Below the pieces are notes generated by a model. That model was not told the origin of the DNA and did no database searches. It saw only the letters and a program-made list of their open reading frames with translations. Positions 1-6,811 of a DNA stretch of 13,368 nucleotides are shown here, piece by piece. The DNA is from an uncultured Clostridia bacterium (GTDB taxonomy: Bacteria > Bacillota > Clostridia > Christensenellales > Borkfalkiaceae): positions 1 to 13,368 of the forward strand of contig CALGVF010000206.1 in the NCBI GenBank assembly GCA_937920115.1. Reading direction: 5' to 3'. The first letter of the stretch is position 1. Each line of letters begins with the position of its first letter. The position numbers and the translations under genes were made by a program.

Positions 1-76
1 ACCCGCCGAGGTCCGTCGTTTGAAAAGACTTTTCCGCAACGAGCAATTTCAGTTTTTCTTCTATCGTAAGTTCCAT
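1..76 (-). CDS. Probable GH3 beta-glycosidase, N-terminal fragment
   Basis: Only the first 25 codons are in the window, reading MELTIEEKLKLLVAEKSFQT and then TDLGG. The opening 'LT(I/L)EEK(L/I)xLL...(F)xTxDLGG' resembles the start of cytoplasmic Firmicutes glycoside hydrolase family 3 beta-glucosidases, which commonly begin 'LTLEEKxxLLxGxDFWHT'. No catalytic residue is visible, so the family call rests on this short N-terminal resemblance. The start is well placed: GGAGGAG lies just upstream at 80-86. There is no signal peptide, which fits an intracellular enzyme. It follows the transporter stop by 19 bp and would be the last visible gene of the operon. Confidence 0.5.
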   Translation of the reverse strand, partial: MELTIEEKLKLLVAEKSFQTTDLGG

Positions 77-79
77 AAA

Positions 80-86
80 CTCCTCC
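80..86 (-). promoter_or_regulatory. Ribosome binding site of the probable GH3 gene
   Basis: On the minus strand this reads GGAGGAG, followed by TTT and the ATG at 76-74. It is one of the strongest Shine-Dalgarno matches in the window and supports the truncated downstream ORF as a real gene. Confidence 0.7.
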
Positions 87-95
87 GTATTTTAC

Positions 96-1052
96 TTAAA
101 CTTGAAGCAATATCAGCGAGCCGACGCTTAAAGTTATGCCGATAATCGACTTATAGCCCGACTTCTCGTTAAACATAAGCCAACCGACTATCGCCGATAT
201 AACCGTTGCTCCGCCGTTTATCGTAGCAAACAACGCAACCGCCGAAATAAGCGGAGCGGACATAGTTGCAAGTTGATTTATCACAAACAAAGCGATGCCC
301 AGCACCGCTCCGTATATAAGCAATCCGCCGCCGATTTTCAGACTTTCGTTTTCTTTCGGGAAAATCGTAAACGTGTTTTCGCCCGATTTTTCGGCAGTCT
401 CATTTTTGCCGCCGAAACGGTACGCCGCATATGCGACCGCAAGTATTACAAGGACGAATAAAACGCCCGACGCAAATGTCGCGAACGAAAAAAGCGATAC
501 GCTTCCCCCTTCGACCCGTTCGCCGAATAACTTTTGAAGCAACATAGTCACACCGTTCGTTGTAAGCGTAAGTAGTAAAACAACGAGTGTGGAAAGTTTG
601 AATTTTCCGTAAATATGTTTTGAATTTCCTATAAGCAAGTACGCGCCTACCATAAAAATCGCGACGGCAAGCCATTTATACCATGCGAGGGTTTCGCCGA
701 AAAGGAATATGCTCGCAACGGTCGGAATAAGTAAGCCCGCGGTTGAAAATACCGAATTTAAAACCATCGTTCCCGTTTCGAGACAATATATCGTACACAT
801 ACAATAAATTGCAAGAGCCGCCCCCGAAAGCCCTGCGTACAGGGTCGTTTCGCCGATACCCGTCAGACTTTTTCCGCCGATAATTTCAGCCAAGAGAAGT
901 ACGCCCGCGGATAAAGCGGCTACGCCCTGATACACTGCGGTATATTTTAAATACCCGATCATATTCTGCGGCATTTTGTCAGCGGATTTCTTCGAAAACA
1001 CGCTCTGAACGACGCGCATTATCATTATTATCCCTATGTACATCCAAACCAT
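96..1052 (-). CDS. DMT-superfamily (EamA-like) transporter
   Basis: A 318-aa, strongly hydrophobic protein with about ten predicted membrane segments in two related halves, the layout of the drug/metabolite transporter superfamily. Each half ends in the EamA-type pattern: 'PTVASIFLFGETLAWYKWLA' with the following helix (about residues 110-141), and 'ATVISAIVGWLMFNEKSGYK' with its helix (about 282-316). The conserved acidic residue in the 'FGE' and 'FNEK' turns is present in both. A polar loop at about 211-240, rich in Lys, Glu and Asn, separates the halves and is probably cytoplasmic. The start at 1052 lies 2 bp after the deacetylase stop, with AGGA about 8 nt upstream, so translation is probably coupled. 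Substrate cannot be told from sequence. Its place in a sugar operon suggests a sugar or sugar product, taken in or expelled. Family call is firm; role is open. Confidence 0.85.
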   Translation of the reverse strand: MVWMYIGIIMIMRVVQSVFSKKSADKMPQNMIGYLKYTAVYQGVAALSAGVLLLAEIIGGKSLTGIGETTLYAGLSGAALAIYCMCTIYCLETGTMVLNSVFSTAGLLIPTVASIFLFGETLAWYKWLAVAIFMVGAYLLIGNSKHIYGKFKLSTLVVLLLTLTTNGVTMLLQKLFGERVEGGSVSLFSFATFASGVLFVLVILAVAYAAYRFGGKNETAEKSGENTFTIFPKENESLKIGGGLLIYGAVLGIALFVINQLATMSAPLISAVALFATINGGATVISAIVGWLMFNEKSGYKSIIGITLSVGSLILLQV

Positions 1053-1054
1053 GT

Positions 1055-1885
1055 TCAGATTCCTTTCGTCTCCGTAATTTCTCCCGATTTAACCTCGTAC
1101 TTGCAACCGTATATATCGAGCCATACGGTCTTAGCGGTCGGGTTGTAAATACGTTTGAAGTCCACGGAAGTTACGAGAGATTTAAAAGCGGTAAGATACT
1201 CGCATATCTCCCCGTTCGTCGCATACCAAACGTCGTCTCTTCCGCCGACTTTCTTCGCAAAATTTTCGATAATATCCCAATTTTTGCAGTCGTCGAACTC
1301 GTAACTGTGTCCCCAGAGGTAAAAGAGTTTCGGAACTACGCCGAAACCGTAATCGCCGCCGTAGTTCAGAAATCTATCCGTAAGTTCGGAAAGTTTCGCA
1401 TTCGCATGATGACAAGTGGGGTTCCATCTTAAAAAGTCGTCGGGCAAATCGAAGTTTTCGGTAGAATCGACCGTTCGAGCATACTTTATACCGCATTTTT
1501 TTGCCGTCTCAACGACCTCGTCGTTAAAACTGCCCATAGCGTAAGCCATACCGTTTATCGGTTTTCCGAATGCGTTTTCGAGTTGCTCCCTGTTTACGAT
1601 TATATCTCTCGCCATAACGTCGGAAGAAAACTCCGCAAGAGCAAGATGTTTATGTCCGTGAACGGCAACCTCGTGAGAGGTGTTGCCGTATAACTCGACG
1701 GTTTCCTTTAAAGTCAGCCATTTTTCGTTGCGACCGAGAAAGCCCGTAGGCACGTTAAAAGTGCATTTAAGACCGTAACCGTCGAGAATCTTTATCAAAT
1801 CTCTGTCGAAAACGGTCGCGTCGTCGTAACTTAAAGTTACGGCTTTCGTTTTAAATTCGGGAAATCTTAAAAATTGATATTTCAT
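1055..1885 (-). CDS. Polysaccharide deacetylase family (NodB/CE4-like) protein
   Basis: A 276-aa NodB-homology-domain protein. Motif 1 appears as TLSYDDA (residues 17-23), with the catalytic/metal Asp pair D21-D22. Motif 2 appears as H76-G-H-K-H80, matching the H-x3-H metal ligands. Motif 3 is the variant AYAMGSF (114-120) in place of the classical RxPY. A later LWGHS (H193 region) sits where motif 5 normally supplies a His. The conserved Asp-His-His metal set is thus present, though the usual TFDDGP and RxPY wording is not. There is no signal peptide or membrane anchor, so it is unlikely to act on cell-wall peptidoglycan from outside. The context suggests N- or O-deacetylation of an imported sugar. 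Its ATG overlaps the stop of the upstream oxidoreductase by 4 bp (ATGA at 1882-1885), and GAGGGA lies about 8 nt upstream. Some relatives of this fold have no proven deacetylase activity. Confidence 0.82.
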   Translation of the reverse strand: MKYQFLRFPEFKTKAVTLSYDDATVFDRDLIKILDGYGLKCTFNVPTGFLGRNEKWLTLKETVELYGNTSHEVAVHGHKHLALAEFSSDVMARDIIVNREQLENAFGKPINGMAYAMGSFNDEVVETAKKCGIKYARTVDSTENFDLPDDFLRWNPTCHHANAKLSELTDRFLNYGGDYGFGVVPKLFYLWGHSYEFDDCKNWDIIENFAKKVGGRDDVWYATNGEICEYLTAFKSLVTSVDFKRIYNPTAKTVWLDIYGCKYEVKSGEITETKGI

Positions 1886-3159
1886 CTCATATCCCTCAGA
1901 TTCACGACTTTTCCCGAAAGACGAGCATCCTCCGCCGCTATCGACATAAGGTGACTTTCAACCGACTTATCGAGCGAGGTTTCTTCCGTGCCTCTGCCCG
2001 ACAGTATTTCGTAAAGGGCGTTTATAATTCCGCCGTCGCCGCCGCCATGCCCGTAACCTCCTTCGACAAGCGGTTTTACCGAAATCGTATAATCGTCCTC
2101 ATCGCTGAGCGTAAACCTATGGACGATTATGCTGTCTGTACTTTCGTCGAGCGTTATATCTCCGCAAGTCCCGAAGAACGTATATCTTCTGCCGCACTGC
2201 TTAGTAAATCCCATCATAGTAAGTTCGGCTTTTACGCCGTTTTTAAACTTCATTTCCACTATCTGATGATCGACCACGTCGTTATCGCATTTAAACACGC
2301 ATCTGCCGTAAGGTCCGCTTTTTATCGCTTCCGCAAGTTTTTCTTCCGTAAGCGGCGCTTGAACTATAACGTTAAACGGCCAATAATCTTCGGGTTTCCC
2401 CTGAGACTTCCACCATTCCACGTATATTTTTTTCGCACTGTACGGACAAGTATCCGCATATTTGCAATCTACGCACCTGTCCGAACTTCCTTCGGGCGAG
2501 TTTTCCCTTTTAAAGTATGCGATATCGCCGACCGAGGATATGCTTTCGCACTCCGACTTGGCGTAAAACTGCAACAAATCGAGGTCGTGACAACATTTTG
2601 CCATTATCATGGGCGAAGTTTCTTCCGATTTTCTCCAATTGCCGCGAACGTAACTGTGAGCCTGATGCCAGAACGTAACTCGTTCCAAGGCGTTAATAGC
2701 GACAAGTTGCCCTATTTCGCCGCCGTCGATAAGTTCCGCGACCTTCATAAACGCGGGAGCATATCTCAGAACGTGACATACGAGAACTTTGCCGCCGTAT
2801 TTTTTCCGGGCAGCAAGCAATCTTTCAAGTTCGGCTTTATCGTCCGATATCGGTTTTTCGAGCAAAAGGTCGTACCCGAGTTCAAGGGCTTTTATCGCTT
2901 GACGAACGTGATCTTTGTCCTGCGTTGCTATAACGATGACGTCAGCCCTCTTCTTTGCGAAAAATTCGTTTTCGTCGGTAAAACGTTCGCTTTCCGCAAC
3001 TCCGAATTTCTCGCCGAAACGGCTCAGTCTTTCGGGTCTCAAATCGCAAAGCGAGACGATTTTATACCTGCCCGTCATTCCGTTCATAATTTTGCCGTAA
3101 GAGTCCCCGCCTCTACCTCCGACTCCGAGTATCGCTACCGAAAATATTTTATTTTCCAT
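1882..3159 (-). CDS. Gfo/Idh/MocA family oxidoreductase, copy A
   Basis: A 425-aa NAD(P)-dependent sugar or cyclitol dehydrogenase-type protein. The N-terminal Rossmann fold shows GVGGRG (residues 12-17), followed by the family's EKP motif (E101-K102-P103), whose Lys is usually catalytic. The KCCHDLD segment (188-194) occupies the place of the family's active-site His/Asp motif. An insertion contains C229-x2-C232-x5-C238 followed by PYSA, and a later GRCVFKCDNDVVD (285-297) adds two more Cys. Both elements recur in the neighbouring paralogue. Family members typically oxidise a sugar or inositol hydroxyl or act on a glycoside through a keto intermediate; the substrate here is unknown. The start at 3159 has GGAG about 6 nt upstream and overlaps the end of copy B by 11 bp. 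There is no signal peptide. Product family is firm, specificity is not. Confidence 0.88.
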   Translation of the reverse strand: MENKIFSVAILGVGGRGGDSYGKIMNGMTGRYKIVSLCDLRPERLSRFGEKFGVAESERFTDENEFFAKKRADVIVIATQDKDHVRQAIKALELGYDLLLEKPISDDKAELERLLAARKKYGGKVLVCHVLRYAPAFMKVAELIDGGEIGQLVAINALERVTFWHQAHSYVRGNWRKSEETSPMIMAKCCHDLDLLQFYAKSECESISSVGDIAYFKRENSPEGSSDRCVDCKYADTCPYSAKKIYVEWWKSQGKPEDYWPFNVIVQAPLTEEKLAEAIKSGPYGRCVFKCDNDVVDHQIVEMKFKNGVKAELTMMGFTKQCGRRYTFFGTCGDITLDESTDSIIVHRFTLSDEDDYTISVKPLVEGGYGHGGGDGGIINALYEILSGRGTEETSLDKSVESHLMSIAAEDARLSGKVVNLRDMR

Positions 3160-4447
3160 ATTTTTCTCCGTGAACAGGCATTGCCGTTCCCTTAATTCTC
3201 GACTCTTCCGCCGCTATCGACATAAGATGACTTTCGACGCTGTTTTCAAGGCTCGTTTCGTCGTCCCCTTTACCGCATAAGACCTCGTATAAGGCGTTTA
3301 TCATCATTATATCGCCGCCGCCGTGACCGAAACCGTCGGGTCCTAACCCTTTGACGAGTTCTTCTTCGTCGTATACTTTTTCGTCTTTTCCGTAATGATC
3401 TATCCTCAAAGTCGAATTAAAACCCGTCCCCTGATAGTCGATAAATCCTTCCGTGCCGTAAACCTGTATTTTCCTTCCCATTCTATCGGAAAACCCGACC
3501 ATCTGCAAAGTCGCGTGTACGCCGTTTTCAAAATCTATAACGACTTGCTGATTGTCGCAAACGTCGTTGTCGCACGAAAAAACGCATCTTCCGTATTGAT
3601 TTTCGGTATACGCCTTTCTCAATTTCTCTTCGGTGTTCGGAATATCTCTGCACACCACGTTGAACGGCCAGCAATCTTCGAGACTGTTTTCCCTTTTCCA
3701 ACGTTTCACGTATAAATTCTCCGCACTGTAAACGCAATCGTTTATATACTTACATTCCGAGCATCTGTCCGAACTTTCCTCGGGCTTGTTTTCTTTGTTG
3801 AAGTACGCGAGCGAACCCGTAGAATATACCGTCTTTGCTTTCGACCCCGCAAACCATTGCAATATATCCATATCGTGACAGCATTTCTGCAAAATCACGG
3901 GCGAAGTCTCTTCGGAATTCCTCCAATTTCCTCGAACGAAACTATGCGAAAAATGCCAATAACATACCTGCTCCACGGCGTTTATCGATATTATTTTGCC
4001 GAGTCTGCCGCTTTTGATTTCTTCCGCCATTTTAGCGTAAGCGGGAGCGTATCTCAAAACGTGGCAGACCATAACTTTTCTTCCCGTTTTCTTTTGCAAT
4101 TCCAAAAGGTCGATAAGTTCCTTTTTATCGCCCGATATAGGCTTTTCGAGCAGAATATCGTAACCGAGTCCGAGGGCTTTCGTTGCCTGACGAACGTGAT
4201 CTCTGTCCTGAGTCGCTATGACGAGTAAATCGGCTCGTTTTTCTTTAAAAAACTCGTTCTCGTCGCGAAAAAGATTTTCCTCTTCGATTTTAAACTCGTT
4301 CGCCGAAATATGCAACTGTTTTTCGGAAATATCGCAAAGCGAAACTATTTTCCACCTTTCGGGGAACTTATAGAAAAGTTTTCCGTAAGCCTCTCTTCCT
4401 CTCGAACCGCAACCGAGTATCGCCACCGTGAATTTTTTTTCGTTCAT
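3149..4447 (-). CDS. Gfo/Idh/MocA family oxidoreductase, copy B
   Basis: A 432-aa paralogue of the next gene. By hand, an ungapped alignment of the first 200 residues gives 120 identities, so the pair probably arose by tandem duplication. The Rossmann motif is GCGSRG (12-17), EKP sits at 101-103 and KCCHDMD at 188-194. The Cys set C229-x2-C232-x5-C238 falls at exactly the same positions as in copy A, and the later GRCVFSCDNDV is at 286-296. The C-terminus also matches, with NSVESHLMSIAAEESR against KSVESHLMSIAAEDAR. Differences cluster in the substrate-domain region after about residue 300 and include short gaps, which suggests different substrates or successive steps. The start at 4447 overlaps the GH28 stop as ATGA (4444-4447), with AAGGAG about 10 nt upstream. 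A cytoplasmic enzyme; substrate unknown. Confidence 0.88.
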   Translation of the reverse strand: MNEKKFTVAILGCGSRGREAYGKLFYKFPERWKIVSLCDISEKQLHISANEFKIEEENLFRDENEFFKEKRADLLVIATQDRDHVRQATKALGLGYDILLEKPISGDKKELIDLLELQKKTGRKVMVCHVLRYAPAYAKMAEEIKSGRLGKIISINAVEQVCYWHFSHSFVRGNWRNSEETSPVILQKCCHDMDILQWFAGSKAKTVYSTGSLAYFNKENKPEESSDRCSECKYINDCVYSAENLYVKRWKRENSLEDCWPFNVVCRDIPNTEEKLRKAYTENQYGRCVFSCDNDVCDNQQVVIDFENGVHATLQMVGFSDRMGRKIQVYGTEGFIDYQGTGFNSTLRIDHYGKDEKVYDEEELVKGLGPDGFGHGGGDIMMINALYEVLCGKGDDETSLENSVESHLMSIAAEESRIKGTAMPVHGEKYGK

Positions 4448-5736
4448 TTTATCTTTTCTCCTTCAAATAATACGTTTTCGACGTTCCGAAATTCCCGTCT
4501 CACCTCTTCGTCGTTCATAGCCGAAACGTTGTCGAATTCCATATTTTTAAAACGTTCGGGATTGCCCTCGAACCCGCAAACGCTTATATGTTCGATTTTT
4601 TTCGTTATTCCGAAACCGTCGGTTGAAATTCCCGACAATTTTACGTTTGAAAAACTGCAATTCTCGACTATCGGAAGTTCGCTCGCGCTTTCGCCGTCGT
4701 TGTTAAAATCGACCGCCCCGCTTATTCGTATATTCGTGAGCATACAGTTTCTGACCGTCAAATTTCTGACGTAACCGCCGCGTTTTTTCGTCGTTCTTAC
4801 CCACACACCGCTGTAAGAGTCTGAAAAGTCGCAGTCCTCTATCGTCACGCCGTCGACGCCGCCCGACATTTCGCTGCCTATCGAAATTCCGTTTTTGCCG
4901 CAGCACGAGCGGATATAAATATTTCTCGACGGGCGATTTATTTTATTCCCCTCGGGATTTTTACCCGACTTTATCGCAATGCTGTCGTCGTGCGTATCGA
5001 ATTCGCAATCGCATATCGTCACGTTTTCCGACGAGTCGGGGTCTATTCCGTCGCCGTTCCATATACCTTTCGACGAAATTTTACACGAACGAACCGTCAC
5101 GTTTTTTGAATAAACGATATGTAAATTCCACGCCGGTCCGTCCTTTATCTCCGTGTTTTCTATGACTACGCCGTCGCAATTACATATATCTACGAGGAAC
5201 GGACGACTTCTTCCCGCAACCGTATCGTCGCACTCGTATTCGTCCGAATGCGAAATTCCGCATATAGTGCTTTTTTCTCGGGCGATTATTTTATCCGCAA
5301 GAATTTTCCCGCCGCCGAGAATAGTTCCTCCGCCACATATTTTCACGTTTCCGGTAGTCGGTTCGCCGTACTTATCCATAACGCCTATGCGAATGAGCGG
5401 TCTGTAACAAAGCCTTTCGACCCCCTCGAACCTCGCAATCGATTTCGGCAGGTAGTCCGCCATATCAAGCGAACCTTTCAACACGCCCCCTTTATCTATG
5501 TACAGTTCGGTATCCGACTTCATATCGAGCGAACCGGTAAGGAATACCCCCTCGGGAATATATACGGTTTCGCCGTTTTTGCAATCGTTTAACGCCGACT
5601 GAATCGCTTTCGTGTTTATCGTCTTTCCGTCGCCGACGGCGTTGTACGGCGGCTCGGTTATATCGAGTCTCCTTTTATACGCCATTATTCCTTGCGGCTT
5701 TTCTATTGAATTTTCGGATTTAACGTATTCGTTCAT
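4444..5736 (-). CDS. Glycoside hydrolase family 28 (polygalacturonase-like) protein
   Basis: A 430-aa right-handed parallel beta-helix protein. The N-terminal 'YNAVGDGKTINTKAIQSAL' segment (31-49) is typical of pectin lyase-fold enzymes. The GH28 motif NTD is seen as N227-G-D229, and the DD motif as HDDSIAIKSG (D250, D251). These hold the three Asp residues expected for inverting hydrolysis. The usual GHG motif is replaced by G280-K-N-G before ISIGSEMSGG, and the usual RIK by W-V-R (312-314), so substrate contacts around the scissile bond have changed. GH28 enzymes cleave alpha-galacturonosyl or related linkages in pectins; here a modified substrate or an exo-type action is likely. No signal peptide, so it is cytoplasmic. 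The start at 5736 is supported by GGAGAGAG just upstream. Met18, with AAGGA at short spacing, is an alternative. Confidence 0.87.
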   Translation of the reverse strand: MNEYVKSENSIEKPQGIMAYKRRLDITEPPYNAVGDGKTINTKAIQSALNDCKNGETVYIPEGVFLTGSLDMKSDTELYIDKGGVLKGSLDMADYLPKSIARFEGVERLCYRPLIRIGVMDKYGEPTTGNVKICGGGTILGGGKILADKIIAREKSTICGISHSDEYECDDTVAGRSRPFLVDICNCDGVVIENTEIKDGPAWNLHIVYSKNVTVRSCKISSKGIWNGDGIDPDSSENVTICDCEFDTHDDSIAIKSGKNPEGNKINRPSRNIYIRSCCGKNGISIGSEMSGGVDGVTIEDCDFSDSYSGVWVRTTKKRGGYVRNLTVRNCMLTNIRISGAVDFNNDGESASELPIVENCSFSNVKLSGISTDGFGITKKIEHISVCGFEGNPERFKNMEFDNVSAMNDEEVRREFRNVENVLFEGEKIK

Positions 5737-5787
5737 TTTCTCTCTCCGTTAAAACTATGCCGATAAATTTTAGTTAATTTTTCCATA

Positions 5788-6810
5788 TCAGGCTTTAATT
5801 TCGCCTTTTATCGCGTTCCACACAAGGTCCTCGCACCAAAAATGGTCTTTATCCGTAACGACAATTTTTACGTTTTCCTCTTTTCCTGCGGCTCTGTAAA
5901 TTTTCTTCGCCTTTTCATACGATTTCGTCGTCCCCTCTATCGGGAATATCGCGTCGTATCTGCCTGCGACGGAAATTAATTTTCTCGGCGCGATAAGGCA
6001 TGCGAGGTCGGACATCTCAAACCATTCGTAAGCGTGAGGTATTATATTGCACGGGCAGTGATACATAAACATTATCGAGTCTTTATACTCGCAAAACGAG
6101 CAACTCGGAACGCTTAAAGTTATTCTCTCGTCGTAACACGCCGCGTAAAAAGAAGCCGTGCCGCCGCCCGAATTGCCCGTTACGACTATTTCGGACGTGT
6201 CTACGTTCTCAAATTCGGACATACAGTCGATTGCCCGACTTATATCCCACACTCTTTCGCCTATTATCGTCCTTCCGAGAAGGAGAGCGTTCATTGCGGG
6301 AAAAGTACAACTGTCGCCCCAGATTCTTCTCGGTTTTATCGGCGAACGCTCTCCAAGCCCTCGTTGCTCTATCGCAAGAGCGGCGAACCCGTTTTTGACC
6401 GCCTGCAACGCAAACGCATTTCTCGGCAGCCCCTCGGCGTCTTTATCCGATTTCGCGATTCCAATCGAATTGTGAAAACCGCTCGTATGTCCCTGCAAAA
6501 CAACGGCGAGTTTATGTTTTCCCACGCCCTCGTTCGGCAACAAAAGATAACAGGGAACGAACGCCCCTCTTTCGCTCTCGAACGAAAACCTTATCTTTTT
6601 ATACCCGTCGGTCACTACACTTTCTTCGATTAAAACGTTTAACGGACAGGCGTTTTTTGCAATTTTGTCAAGTCCCGTGAGTTCGATAAACTTATTTTTT
6701 TCTTTTTCACGCCATTTACTATAATCGTTTTTCTCGTCGAAACCCAAAACGGGCGAATTTTCTTCCGCCAATATTTCGTGGACGTTATCCACGTCGATAA
6801 ACCTTTTCAT
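5788..6810 (-). CDS. Alpha/beta hydrolase, acetyl-xylan-esterase-like
   Basis: A 340-aa alpha/beta-hydrolase. The nucleophile elbow is GNSGGG (Ser214). Candidate triad partners are Asp286 in GRYDAIFPI and His323 in DKDHFW. QGHT (106-109) probably forms the oxyanion region after the third strand, and an N-terminal extension of about 75 residues precedes the core. This matches the large bacterial group annotated as acetyl-xylan esterase or dienelactone-hydrolase-like, many of which sit in glycan operons and remove acetyl or other esters from sugars. The real leaving group is unknown. There is no signal peptide. The ATG at 6810 has an excellent AAAGGAG six bases upstream (6817-6823) that spans the end of the GH31 gene, so the two are co-translated. 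A 51-bp gap to the GH28 gene follows. Confidence 0.82.
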   Translation of the reverse strand: MKRFIDVDNVHEILAEENSPVLGFDEKNDYSKWREKEKNKFIELTGLDKIAKNACPLNVLIEESVVTDGYKKIRFSFESERGAFVPCYLLLPNEGVGKHKLAVVLQGHTSGFHNSIGIAKSDKDAEGLPRNAFALQAVKNGFAALAIEQRGLGERSPIKPRRIWGDSCTFPAMNALLLGRTIIGERVWDISRAIDCMSEFENVDTSEIVVTGNSGGGTASFYAACYDERITLSVPSCSFCEYKDSIMFMYHCPCNIIPHAYEWFEMSDLACLIAPRKLISVAGRYDAIFPIEGTTKSYEKAKKIYRAAGKEENVKIVVTDKDHFWCEDLVWNAIKGEIKA

Positions 6811-6811
6811 A

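Noticed and set aside
2470..2540. CxxC...C in the oxidoreductases as an iron-sulfur cluster site.
   Set aside because: Only three Cys are in the cluster itself and this family is not known for Fe-S centres; a structural metal or plain conserved Cys is more likely.
1951..3195. A 414-codon open frame on the plus strand opposite the copy A oxidoreductase.
   Set aside because: It is an antisense shadow of a clear Gfo/Idh/MocA gene; its translation has no recognisable domain and is rich in Arg, Phe and Ser as expected from antisense reading.
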